Part shown: one piece after another, positions 7,770 through 16,348 of the stretch
How the letters are laid out: each line of letters begins with the position of its first letter
Position numbering within the stretch: the stretch's first letter is position 1
NCBI GenBank assembly: GCA_958366945.1
Contig: CATXCY010000006.1
Location: 17,884 to 81,883 of the forward strand
Direction of reading: 5' to 3'
Length of the DNA: 64,000 nt
From: Bruticola sp004554425
GTDB lineage: Bacteria > Vulcanimicrobiota > Xenobia > Xenobiales > Xenobiaceae
Made by a program: the position numbers and the translations under genes
The notes under the pieces: generated by a model
The model's database searches: none
What the model was told of the DNA's origin: nothing
Seen by the model: only the letters and a program-made list of their open reading frames with translations

Positions 7770-7811
7770 GACCATTTATGGGGCAGGGAAGAAGCTTGGT
7801 GGCGGTAATAT
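7770..7811 (+). repeat. Imperfect direct repeat, copy B (upstream of mod)
   Basis: This copy starts GACCATTTATGGGGCAGG and pairs with copy A at 6288-6329. It lies just upstream of the mod start. Copy A may be a displaced duplicate of the mod leader, separated from it by acquisition of the Ltp gene. Confidence 0.5.
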
Positions 7812-7852
7812 ATGGGGCGCGAAAGAATTTTGTGCTTAAGGAATTACCGAGA

Positions 7853-9484
7853 ATGCCAACTTTAGAGTGGATAGGCAAAGAAAAAGTTATCAATCATCAC
7901 CAGGATGTGCCTTTTAGAGTGTTGGAAAGGCAATATAGCTTTGATACATTAGGCCAACACCAAGAAGATAATGGCAGTCAAAATATGATTATCCACGGCG
8001 ATAATTTGGAAGCTTTGAAAACTCTTTTGCCTGAATATGAAGGGCGCGTTAAGTGTATTTATATCGATCCTCCTTACAATACCGGCAACGAAGGTTGGAT
8101 CTACAATGATAATGTAAACGATCCTAAAATCAAAAAATGGCTCGGTGAAGTAGTTGGTAAAGAAGGCGAAGATTTAAGCCGCCACGACAAATGGCTTTGC
8201 ATGATGTATCCGCGCTTAAAGCTTTTGCATAAGCTTTTAGCCGAAGATGGAATAATAGCTGTTTCAATAAATGATCACGAAATTTTTTATTTAGGTACGA
8301 TCATGAATGAAATATTTGGTATTGCAAATCGTCTTGCTTGTGCTCCGTGGCGTTCTGAGCCCAGTGGGGGAAAGGATAAAACGGTATTAAGAACTGGGCA
8401 TGAATATATATTGCTTTATACAAAAGGTGATACGTCTCAACTTTGCAAGGAAGAAAAATCAGTAGGAGAGTTAAACCTTAGAGATAAAAGTGGTCCATAC
8501 CGCAAGGGGCGCGAGCTCAGAAAATGGGGAGCGACGTCAGATAGAGCAGATCGCCCAAATTTATGGTTTGGTATAAAAACACCCAATGGGGACATGGCTT
8601 ACCCTTATAAAAATGATGGTAGTGAAGGCCGCTGGCGTTGGGGAAAAGATAACAGCGGTATGGTTGCAATCTTAAATGATCCTGAAGAAGCGCATTGGGA
8701 ATATAGTCCTTATGATGAAGGAGTTACTGTAAACGGTCAAACTCACCGTTGGGTACCATACGAAAAGATTAGAAATTCCAAAAGAGCCTTTGGTTGGAAT
8801 AGTTGGCTTGATGGGTATGGGACTAATGCTGATGGAACGGCAGTTATAAAATCAGTATTTTCCACAAAGGTATTTGAAACTCCCAAACCGGTATCTTTAC
8901 TTGAATGGATTGTGTCACTCCATGGAGACGATGATGCTTTAGTTCTCGATTCCTTTGCCGGCTCGGGTACTACTGCTCATGCTGTGTTAAATATGAACAA
9001 AGCCGACGGTGGGCAGCGTCGTTTTATTTTAATTGAAATGATGGACTATGCCGATAGCATCACCGCCGAGCGCGTGAAGCGCGTTATTCAAGGCTACGGT
9101 GAAGGCAATAAAGCTATGCCCGGTACTGGCGGAAGTTTTAGCTATTACGAACTTGGCCAGCCTCTTTTTACTGAGCAAGGCCTAAATGAAGAAATTGAGC
9201 CGGAAAAGATTCGCCGTTATGTTTGGTTTAGTGAAACTAATCAGCCTTACCAAAAGTTGGCTAATCCCAACCAATATTATTTAGGCAGTCACAACGACAC
9301 CGACTATTATTTTTACTATGAGCCGGGAGAGACTACTACTCTAGATTATGAGTTTTTGGCTACTATTAAAAAACGCGCCGACTACTACGTAATTTACGCC
9401 GATTGCTGCTCTTTAAGTGAAGAAAAGCTGGCTCAATTTAATATTACTTTCAAGAAAATTCCTCGCGATATTGCTAAATTTTAG
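7853..9484 (+). CDS. mod: Type III restriction-modification DNA methyltransferase (Mod)
   Basis: This is a beta-class N6-adenine (or N4-cytosine) methyltransferase of about 543 residues. Motif IV YIDPPYNTGNEGWIYND lies near residue 70 and precedes motif I LDSFAGSGTTAHAVLNMNK near 368, the beta order. The segment between them, with the Trp- and Gly-rich stretch LRKWGATSDRADRPNLWFG, should hold the target-recognition region. The ATG at 7853 (MPTLEWIGKEKVINHH) is preferred to an upstream in-frame ATG at 7778, because AAGGA sits 10 bases before it and the family normally begins here; the upstream extension lies within a repeat. It is followed after 15 bases by res. Mod sets the recognition sequence and protects host DNA, and it is also needed for cleavage by the Mod-Res complex. 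Confidence 0.92.
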   Translation: MPTLEWIGKEKVINHHQDVPFRVLERQYSFDTLGQHQEDNGSQNMIIHGDNLEALKTLLPEYEGRVKCIYIDPPYNTGNEGWIYNDNVNDPKIKKWLGEVVGKEGEDLSRHDKWLCMMYPRLKLLHKLLAEDGIIAVSINDHEIFYLGTIMNEIFGIANRLACAPWRSEPSGGKDKTVLRTGHEYILLYTKGDTSQLCKEEKSVGELNLRDKSGPYRKGRELRKWGATSDRADRPNLWFGIKTPNGDMAYPYKNDGSEGRWRWGKDNSGMVAILNDPEEAHWEYSPYDEGVTVNGQTHRWVPYEKIRNSKRAFGWNSWLDGYGTNADGTAVIKSVFSTKVFETPKPVSLLEWIVSLHGDDDALVLDSFAGSGTTAHAVLNMNKADGGQRRFILIEMMDYADSITAERVKRVIQGYGEGNKAMPGTGGSFSYYELGQPLFTEQGLNEEIEPEKIRRYVWFSETNQPYQKLANPNQYYLGSHNDTDYYFYYEPGETTTLDYEFLATIKKRADYYVIYADCCSLSEEKLAQFNITFKKIPRDIAKF

Positions 9485-9499
9485 GGAGCAGCTGAAATA

Positions 9500-12205
9500 A
9501 TGGAACTGAAAGCTTATCAAAAAGATATTATTGCCGACTTGAAGCGTTATTTAGAAATAATGCAAGAGCAAAAAAATTATCTAAAAGCTTTTGCTCTCTT
9601 TTGGGAAGAAAAGAGCGCTCCCAGCTTAGGTAAATATCAAGATCTTTTGCCTGGCGTACCTAATCTTTGTTTTAAAGTTCCTACTGGTGGTGGCAAAACT
9701 CTTTTAGCTTGCGCTTCTTTGTCGGCTATTTTTGCCGCTCTACCTTTGCAGAAGATAAAAGCTGTTGTTTGGTTAGTTCCTTCTGAAGCTATTCTTACCC
9801 AAACTCTCAAAGCTCTTAAAGATCCGCGCCATCCTTATCGCCAAAAAATCGACGCCGACTTTAATGGCCGAGTTTCTGTTTATAGTAAGCAAGAATTGCT
9901 CAACGGCCAAAATTTTAATCCTACCGTTATCAACGAGCAACTTTCTATTATGGTGCTCTCTTACGACTCTTTCCGCAGCAGCAATAGAGAAGGTTTGAAA
10001 GCTTATAAAGAAAATTCCAATTTGGCTATCTTCAACAAAGTATTAGGCACTCCGGAAAATCCTATTGATAAAGCTGACGAAACGGCCCTTTTCCAAATTA
10101 TCAACCAACTTAACCCGGTTATTATTGTCGACGAAAGCCACCACGCCCGCACTAAATTGAGCTGGGAAATGTTGCAAAACTTTAATCCTGCTTTTGTGCT
10201 CGATTTGACAGCTACTCCTAAAAAAGAAAGCAATATTATTTCTTATACTGACGCCATTCAGCTTAAAAAAGAGCATATGGTAAAGCTGCCAGTAATTGTT
10301 TATAACCGCGATAGGCAAGAAGATGTACTGATTGACGCTATTGACTTGCGCCGCAATTTAGAAGAAATTGCTCAAAAGCAGCAAGCAGTTACTGGCCGCT
10401 ACATTAGGCCCATTGTGCTTTTCCAAGCTCAACCTAAAGGCAAAGAAGAAGCCGCTACCTTTGAAAAGTTGCGTCAAAAATTAGTTGAAGCTGGCATTCC
10501 TGCTGAAGAAATTGCTATTCGCACATCTGAAGTCAATGAGCTTAAAAATGTCGATTTGCTTTCTCCTAAATGTAAAATTCGCTTTATTATTACTGTAAAT
10601 GCTTTGAAAGAAGGCTGGGACTGTCCTTTCGCTTATATTTTGGCGTCTTTAGCTAACCGCACTAGCCAAATAGATGTAGAGCAAATTTTGGGTCGCATTT
10701 TGCGTTTGCCTTATACTGCTGCCAATATCGAAAAGCCCTTAAATATGTCTTACGTTCTCACTTCTTCGGAAAATTTCCAAGAAACGATAAAACGTATTGT
10801 TAAAGGCTTAAATGACGCCGGCTTTAGTGATGAAGACTATCGCTTATCTAACCAAGTGGCTTTGTCGGCTGCTCAAGCTACCGGCCAAATGACTATGAGC
10901 TTGACTCTTCCCGATCTTCCCCAAGCGGAAACTGTAACTGATATTCAGACCGGCACGCTTGCCACAGAAGAAAATGATAAGGAATTTTTTGAAGGTTTTG
11001 GCTACTTTGATAGTGCCAGCGTTAGTGAAGCTTTAGAGCGTCGCCAAGCGGAAAAAGTTGCTGCTGCAACTTCCGGTGAAGAGCAAGCTAAAAGCCAAGC
11101 GTTGCTCATGTTGGAAGAAGCCTCTAGAGCTAGCCGCTCTTACGATGAAGCTTTGGAAAATGCCGCAAAAAATAATTTTTCTTTAGGCAAAGTTCCGGCT
11201 CGGGAAGTTCGCGCTCAAGTTAAAGCTTATCCAGTTAAGGCCAAATTCCGCGAAGATATTGAAAATTTGCGTCTGCCTCAGTTTTTCTTAAAAATTCCCG
11301 AAGGTTCCCTTTTTGAGCAAGATGGAGAAGCTTTTTTAGAGCGAGAATCTTTAGTTAAGGGCATTTCTTTTAGACAAGAAACTAGCTGTATCGATTTCGA
11401 GGAAGACGATAAAGATGAAATAATGCAAATTGACGTCATTGAAGGCGAAGGTGGTTTGCCTAAGGCTTTGATGATGAAGAGTAGAGATGTGGCTCTATTT
11501 AAAGAATATTTCGATTCTCTTCCTCCAGAGCGCAGGATCGCCTATTGTAAAGCGATTATTTTAGAAAAAATCAATCGTTTAAATATGGTCAGCTCAAGGC
11601 ATTTGGAAGAGTATATTGGACGCATTGTAGCTGACATGAAACGCGATCAGCTTTCACGTTTAGAAAAAAATCCTCTGCGTTATGCTGACAAAATAAAGCA
11701 AACTATCCAAGATATTTTAGCTAAACGCTACAAAAAAGCTTTTAATACTCAGCTGGCTGCAGGTAAAATTGTCTGCCATCCTTCCTATCAATTGCCTATA
11801 GCTATTGCTCCAGCTAGAGTTACTTCGGCTTATGCTCGTTCACTTTACAAAGCTGAAGAAGAAATGAACTCTTTAGAAACCGAATTGGTACTTCGGCTTA
11901 CTAATTTAAATAATATCCGCTGGTGGCATCGCAATTTAGCTAATACTGGCTTTTTTATAAACGGATTCACTAAGCATTATCCTGACTTTATTATTAAAAC
12001 GGAAAATGGAAATATTGTTTTAGTTGAAACTAAAGGCGAACATTTAGCCAATGAAGATAGCAAGTTAAAGATCAATTTAGGCCGATCCTGGAGTGCAGCT
12101 GCTGGCGATCAGTTTAAATACTTTATGGTCTTTGCCGACGCCGAAAAAGCCCTGGACGGTGCCTTTGGCATGAGTGAATTTATCGATATTTTGAAAGAAT
12201 TATAA
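9500..12205 (+). CDS. res: Type III restriction enzyme Res subunit (helicase-nuclease)
   Basis: The 901-residue protein has a superfamily 2 helicase core: Walker A VPTGGGKTLLACA near residue 60, Walker B IIVDESHHARTK near 208, motif III DLTATPKKES near 234, and motif VI DVEQILGRILRLPY near 393. The C-terminus carries a PD-(D/E)XK nuclease, with HYPDFIIKTENG and IVLVETKGE near residues 830-850. It has AGGGAGC 11 bases before the ATG. The length and motif set are those of a full type III Res, with no internal stop, so the mod-res pair looks functional. Res uses ATP to communicate between two recognition sites and cuts DNA when Mod leaves one strand unmodified. Confidence 0.93.
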   Translation: MELKAYQKDIIADLKRYLEIMQEQKNYLKAFALFWEEKSAPSLGKYQDLLPGVPNLCFKVPTGGGKTLLACASLSAIFAALPLQKIKAVVWLVPSEAILTQTLKALKDPRHPYRQKIDADFNGRVSVYSKQELLNGQNFNPTVINEQLSIMVLSYDSFRSSNREGLKAYKENSNLAIFNKVLGTPENPIDKADETALFQIINQLNPVIIVDESHHARTKLSWEMLQNFNPAFVLDLTATPKKESNIISYTDAIQLKKEHMVKLPVIVYNRDRQEDVLIDAIDLRRNLEEIAQKQQAVTGRYIRPIVLFQAQPKGKEEAATFEKLRQKLVEAGIPAEEIAIRTSEVNELKNVDLLSPKCKIRFIITVNALKEGWDCPFAYILASLANRTSQIDVEQILGRILRLPYTAANIEKPLNMSYVLTSSENFQETIKRIVKGLNDAGFSDEDYRLSNQVALSAAQATGQMTMSLTLPDLPQAETVTDIQTGTLATEENDKEFFEGFGYFDSASVSEALERRQAEKVAAATSGEEQAKSQALLMLEEASRASRSYDEALENAAKNNFSLGKVPAREVRAQVKAYPVKAKFREDIENLRLPQFFLKIPEGSLFEQDGEAFLERESLVKGISFRQETSCIDFEEDDKDEIMQIDVIEGEGGLPKALMMKSRDVALFKEYFDSLPPERRIAYCKAIILEKINRLNMVSSRHLEEYIGRIVADMKRDQLSRLEKNPLRYADKIKQTIQDILAKRYKKAFNTQLAAGKIVCHPSYQLPIAIAPARVTSAYARSLYKAEEEMNSLETELVLRLTNLNNIRWWHRNLANTGFFINGFTKHYPDFIIKTENGNIVLVETKGEHLANEDSKLKINLGRSWSAAAGDQFKYFMVFADAEKALDGAFGMSEFIDILKEL

Positions 12206-12233
12206 AACTAAAAGCTATTGACAAAAGGATTTT

Positions 12234-12250
12234 TGATACATTTTGTATCA
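12234..12250. promoter_or_regulatory. 7-3-7 palindrome with a TTGACA element, upstream of the ATPase/TOPRIM pair
   Basis: TGATACA-TTT-TGTATCA is a perfect inverted repeat 74 bases before the ATG at 12324. TTGACA lies at 12218-12223, so the palindrome covers the region where a -10 element would be. This suits a repressor site, though no good TATAAT with standard spacing was found. Confidence 0.4.
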
Positions 12251-12323
12251 TTATTAGACTTAATAAATAGTCTATGACATCTTTCATTATGGGGTATTGT
12301 CATATTTAGGAGCGTATAATCTA

Positions 12324-13727
12324 ATGAGGGGTTGTGCTGTTCGTCTTGATAGTGTTGAAATTTTTAATTTTAAGAATGTTAAGTACGGATTTTTAGATTT
12401 TGGTAATGCCAGAAAGAAATATAACTCCAGTATTTTAGGATTATATGGTCAAAACGGTTCTGGAAAAACTGCTCTTATTGAGGCTATCGCTCTATTAAAA
12501 TGTCTACTTACGGGGCAGCCTGTTCCCTCTAGTTTTGCTGAATGCGTTAACGTAGACTCTTGTGCAGCTTCATTTCGTTTCAAGTTTAAAATTATATGCG
12601 ACACTGAAAAAACTGCAGAATATATCGTTCTTTATGGATTTAGCATCCGTAAAGATATTGATGAAAACGTGTCTAATATGGAGCAAGTTTATAAACACAA
12701 GGTTACTGTGTTTGATGAAACCTTGTCTGTATCTTCTACAGTTAGTAAAAAAAATAAAAGATTATTTTCTTGGATTGATACAAGAACTGAAAAAGCGTTT
12801 ATTCCGATTTCTAAGTTGAAACTTCTTATCGGCAGAAAAGAAGAGGCTCAAACTGATCTTTTAGTAACTAAAAAAATAGCTGCAGCCACTTCTCGTTCTT
12901 TTATTTTTTCCAGAGAGCTTGTAACCAAGATCCGTGAACAATGTCAAGATCAAGGCTATCTTGATATGTATAACGCTTTAATTTACTATGGAAATTATGA
13001 ACTATTCGTTATTGACACCAGAAATAGTGGTTTAATTTCCATTAACGCGCTGCCTATTTCTTTTTCTTACGAAGAAAAAGGCCAAGTAGCCACTGGTAAT
13101 TTGTTAGTTCAATTAAATGGTGTTTCTTTTATACCTGAGCCAGCTATGGGTATTGTTCGCAAGCTTATCTCTTCTATGAACATTGTTTTGCAAGAGATTA
13201 TTCCTGGATTAAAAATAGAAATTAAAGAGCTTGGAAATCAGATACAAAAAGATGGTATTCAAGTTTGCTGTGTTCAACTTATGTCGCTAAAAAACAGCAA
13301 ATCTATCCCTTTGCAATATGAATCCGAAGGTATAAAAAAAATTATTTCAGTGCTTAATTTACTTATTGGTGTATATAATAAACCTTCAATAACGGTTGCC
13401 ATCGATGAGCTTGATGCGGGTATTTTTGAATACCTTTTAGGTGAGCTTTTAAGTATCATTGCCGATAAAGGTAAAGGGCAACTTATTTTCACTTCTCATA
13501 ATTTGCGTCCTTTAGAAACTTTAGATCGTGGCTTTATTGCTTTTACAACTACGAATCCTGAAAAACGTTACATTCGCTTAAAAAATATAAAAACTAATAA
13601 TAATTTACGCGATTTCTACTATCGAGACATTATGCTTGGCGAACAAGATGAGCCTGTTTATGAACCGACTAACAGATATGATATCGCTTTTGCGTTGAAA
13701 GAAGCTGGTGATTCAATTGGCGCGTAA
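12324..13727 (+). CDS. AAA_15/AAA_21-type ATPase of an ATPase-TOPRIM pair
   Basis: The 467-residue protein begins VRLDSVEIFNFKNVKYG. It has Walker A LYGQNGSGKTALIEA near residue 45, a signature-like YESEGIKKIISVLNLL near 332, Walker B TVAIDELDAGIFEYLLGEL near 357, and the switch histidine IFTSHNLRP near 392. This is the OLD/RecF-like ATPase architecture used by many phage-defence sensors. The ATG at 12324 is preferred to a TTG at 12297 because AGGAG sits 11 bases upstream. The gene begins 118 bases after res on the same strand, and its end overlaps the next gene by 20 bases. It shares fold and order with the ATPase at 2793, but the two proteins are clearly different, including their partners. 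Confidence 0.8.
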   Translation: MRGCAVRLDSVEIFNFKNVKYGFLDFGNARKKYNSSILGLYGQNGSGKTALIEAIALLKCLLTGQPVPSSFAECVNVDSCAASFRFKFKIICDTEKTAEYIVLYGFSIRKDIDENVSNMEQVYKHKVTVFDETLSVSSTVSKKNKRLFSWIDTRTEKAFIPISKLKLLIGRKEEAQTDLLVTKKIAAATSRSFIFSRELVTKIREQCQDQGYLDMYNALIYYGNYELFVIDTRNSGLISINALPISFSYEEKGQVATGNLLVQLNGVSFIPEPAMGIVRKLISSMNIVLQEIIPGLKIEIKELGNQIQKDGIQVCCVQLMSLKNSKSIPLQYESEGIKKIISVLNLLIGVYNKPSITVAIDELDAGIFEYLLGELLSIIADKGKGQLIFTSHNLRPLETLDRGFIAFTTTNPEKRYIRLKNIKTNNNLRDFYYRDIMLGEQDEPVYEPTNRYDIAFALKEAGDSIGA

Positions 13728-14400
13728 AAAAGTTGTTTTTATAATTGTTGAAGGGCCGTCTGATGATGAGGCGTTAGGAATGCTTTTTTGCAAAATTTTC
13801 GATAATAACAGTGTATATGTTGACGTTATGCACAAAGACATCACTACTGATAGGGGTGTTAAGCCAGAAAATATTTTAGCAAAACTTGGCAATGAAGTGC
13901 GTAAATATGCAAAAGCAAATCATTTTACAAATCAGGACTTTCAAGAAATAATCCACATTGTTGATATGGATGGAGCCTATGTCCCTGATAAGTGTATAGT
14001 TGAAAACTCCACAATTACGAAAACTGTTTACTCTACATCAAATATACTGACATCTTCTGTTTCAAACATTCTGTCTCGCAATGAACAAAAGCGTAACAAT
14101 TTAAATAAATTGTGTTTATGTTCGAAATTATGGAATATTCCTTATCGTATTTTTTATATGTCATGTAATCTCGATCATGTGTTACACAATAAACTCAACA
14201 TTCCTGACATCGAAAAAGAGAATAGCGCCCATGAATTCGCTGCATATTACCGCAGTAATGTGGAAGAATTTAAGCATTTTATGCTAGATTCTGATTTCTC
14301 AGTTGTAGCTGGATACAAAGAATCGTGGGAGTTAATAAAATCAGGAATTGAATCGTTACAGCGGCATACTAATGTTGGACTGTGTTTTCCTGCTGATTGA
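13708..14400 (+). CDS. TOPRIM-like putative effector paired with the ATPase
   Basis: The 230-residue protein starts at GTG inside the ATPase gene. Near the N-terminus VVFIIVEGPSDDEALGML supplies the TOPRIM glutamate, and near residue 90 IIHIVDMDGAYVPD supplies the DxD acidic pair; together these suggest a TOPRIM-fold nuclease. The rest (LWNIPYRIFYMSCNLDHVL, then a helical C-terminus) is not something I recognise, and the RloB signature WSN-x-CFE is absent. Related two-gene ATPase/TOPRIM systems include PARIS (AriA-AriB) and AbiL, and single-chain relatives are the OLD nucleases. The sequence does not clearly belong to any of these. Function as an abortive-infection effector is inferred from the motifs and neighbours. 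Confidence 0.7.
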   Translation: MIQLARKKVVFIIVEGPSDDEALGMLFCKIFDNNSVYVDVMHKDITTDRGVKPENILAKLGNEVRKYAKANHFTNQDFQEIIHIVDMDGAYVPDKCIVENSTITKTVYSTSNILTSSVSNILSRNEQKRNNLNKLCLCSKLWNIPYRIFYMSCNLDHVLHNKLNIPDIEKENSAHEFAAYYRSNVEEFKHFMLDSDFSVVAGYKESWELIKSGIESLQRHTNVGLCFPAD

Positions 14401-14419
14401 AACTATCAATAAATAAAAC

Positions 14420-14479
14420 TAGGCGCAGTTTCATTCTTTTTTGGGCTGTATAGTCAATATTAACGAAAAACTGCGCCTA
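14420..14479. terminator. 12-bp inverted repeat between convergent genes, candidate bidirectional terminator
   Basis: TAGGCGCAGTTT (14420-14431) is repeated in inverse as AAACTGCGCCTA (14468-14479). The intervening 36 bases include a T6 run. The left arm can also fold as AAACT-AGGCGC-AGTTT followed by CATTCTTTTTT, a simple terminator for the plus-strand gene. It separates the TOPRIM gene from the convergent HD-domain gene and marks the right edge of the defence island. Confidence 0.5.
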
Positions 14480-14485
14480 CTAAGG

Positions 14486-15058
14486 TTAGATGTTGCCTTT
14501 TAAGCCGATAGCTTCGGCGTTTTCTCTCATACCGTCGATAGTTTCTTTTATAACTTCATCTAAGGTTTTGCCTAAAATTTCGCAACCGTGCAAAATTAGA
14601 GCGCGATCTACGTTGGCTGCAAAGTGTTTATCTTTAAACTTTTTCTTAGCTGATTTCACTTTCAAATCTAAAACACTTTTGGAAGGATGGACTAAGCAAG
14701 CCGCTCCAATTAAGCCGGTCAATTCATCGATAGTATAAAGCGTCTTTTCCATCAAGCTTTGCGGCTCTATATCTACGCAAATCCCGTAGCCGTGACTTTG
14801 TACAGCGTGAATATAAAACTCATCGACGCCGTGTTGACGCATAATTTCCGCCACCTTTTTACAATGCTCATCTGGATATTGCTCGTAGTCCAAATCGTGC
14901 AATAAACCTACCACGCCCCAAAGATCTTCGTCTTCACCATTTAAACGAGCAAAGTGGCGCATTACTGCTTCAACTGCCAAAGCATGCTTAAGCAGTTCTG
15001 GCTTTTGATTATATTCTGTCAACAAATTCCAAGCTTCATCTCTAGTTAATTTTTTCAC
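14486..15058 (-). CDS. HD-domain (HDIG-type) metal-dependent phosphohydrolase
   Basis: The 190-residue protein has the HD fold: a first His in LLKHALAVEAVMRHFA near residue 24, the metal-binding HD pair in VVGLLHDLDYEQYP near 50, and a later His in YIHAVQSHGYG near 82. Next comes TLYTIDELTGLIGAACLVHP, typical of small HDIG proteins found widely in Firmicutes. The exact substrate is unknown. The GTG at 15058 is preferred to one at 15070 because GTGAGG lies 6 bases before it. It stands alone between convergent and divergent neighbours. Confidence 0.82.
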   Translation of the reverse strand: MKKLTRDEAWNLLTEYNQKPELLKHALAVEAVMRHFARLNGEDEDLWGVVGLLHDLDYEQYPDEHCKKVAEIMRQHGVDEFYIHAVQSHGYGICVDIEPQSLMEKTLYTIDELTGLIGAACLVHPSKSVLDLKVKSAKKKFKDKHFAANVDRALILHGCEILGKTLDEVIKETIDGMRENAEAIGLKGNI

Positions 15059-15269
15059 AACAGACCTCACAAATATGCGAACAAAAATCGCCGCTTTTTT
15101 TGGCGGTCTTTAATATATACCTTTTTTAGTGGGTGGAAGTTTTGCTCAAAATAGATATAAAAATGTTTTTGAGAATGAATTGCGCATTTATTAGGCGAAG
15201 GCGGATAAAACCCATAAATTATGGGAAAAAACAGCTTATCAACTGGAAACAAAAAGTGTAGGTTGCGCC

Positions 15270-16319
15270 ATGAAAAAAATATTTTATACACTTGGACAAG
15301 TGTTTATTTTGAGTTTAGTTTTATTTCTTTGCTCAGAACTTTATTTGGCTCATAAAGGCGTAACCTTAGAGTGGCAGCAAAATAGACAAAAGTTTTTTCA
15401 AGATCAAATTCCTGGCAATTTATTAAATGCTGTCAAGCGTTGTGGTTGGGGATACGAAAAAAATTCAAGTTTTCACTCTGCAGAAGACCACAAGGCTATA
15501 ATAAATATTGGCCAAGATGGTTTGCGTGTATCTCGTCCTGAGTTGGATAAAAAAGGCAAGCACCATACAGCTTTTTTTGGTTGTTCTTATACTTTCGGTG
15601 AGGGTATAAATGATGATGAGACTATGGTCTACAAACTTAACGACAAATACCCCAATGAAGTTTTTGATAATTACGGTGTAAGCGGCTATGGCACTGTGCA
15701 AAGTTTGATAGTCATGCAAGATGTTTTGGAGCAAAATAAATATGATCTTATAGTTTATTGCGCCACCAGGCCGCAATTTGCCCGCAATATAGAAAAAAGA
15801 GTAGTAGGCGATTTACATATAAATAGGACGTATTGTATAGCTCCCAGAGTAAAATTTTATTCTAATGGCAGTTATAAAATTTCTGATAATTCAGCTTTAC
15901 TTTGGCCAGGACAAAATCACTTTCTTACTCTGGAATGGCTTCATAGGGTTTATTTTGGCATGACTTACGATTTGGCCATATTATCCGATGAGAAAACAAT
16001 CAGTACTGAACATTGGCAAAAGCGTTTAGAAGCCATGAGCAAACTTATTAAGTTAATGCAAGAAGCTTGTTTTAAGAAGAAAGTTCGTTTTTTAGTTGTC
16101 AGTACTAGCGATATGAAAGACGGAGCTCTCAAAGATGTTCAGCTTGATAAAGCTATTGAATATATAAATATAGATCATCCTCAATCTATGGAAGCAAATT
16201 ATAGAGTAAAAAATATTGGAACGAATCACCCTAATGGTAAAGTTCATGCTTATTGGGCAGAACAATTTTCCCAATGGTATGACAAAAATATTTTGCAATT
16301 GGAGAAAAAGCTAAATTAG
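15270..16319 (+). CDS. SGNH/GDSL-like hydrolase, membrane-anchored or secreted
   Basis: The 349-residue protein starts with an uncleaved-looking hydrophobic segment (TLGQVFILSLVLFLCSELYL). FFGCSYTFGEG near residue 110 resembles block I with the catalytic Ser. DNYGVSGYGTVQS near 138 gives the Gly/Asn block, and HPNGKVHAYWAEQF near 323 gives the C-terminal His. The active site should face the outside of the inner membrane. Relatives include exopolysaccharide-modifying esterases, but the substrate cannot be told. It is divergently transcribed from the HD-domain gene, with about 200 AT-rich bases between them. Confidence 0.7.
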   Translation: MKKIFYTLGQVFILSLVLFLCSELYLAHKGVTLEWQQNRQKFFQDQIPGNLLNAVKRCGWGYEKNSSFHSAEDHKAIINIGQDGLRVSRPELDKKGKHHTAFFGCSYTFGEGINDDETMVYKLNDKYPNEVFDNYGVSGYGTVQSLIVMQDVLEQNKYDLIVYCATRPQFARNIEKRVVGDLHINRTYCIAPRVKFYSNGSYKISDNSALLWPGQNHFLTLEWLHRVYFGMTYDLAILSDEKTISTEHWQKRLEAMSKLIKLMQEACFKKKVRFLVVSTSDMKDGALKDVQLDKAIEYINIDHPQSMEANYRVKNIGTNHPNGKVHAYWAEQFSQWYDKNILQLEKKLN

Positions 16320-16348
16320 CTAAATTTGTCGTTAGCGCTGGATGTAAG

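Noticed and set aside
7778..7852. N-terminal extension of Mod from an upstream ATG
   Set aside because: The extension lies in the imperfect repeat, Mod proteins begin at MPTLEWIGK, and a good ribosome site precedes the ATG at 7853.
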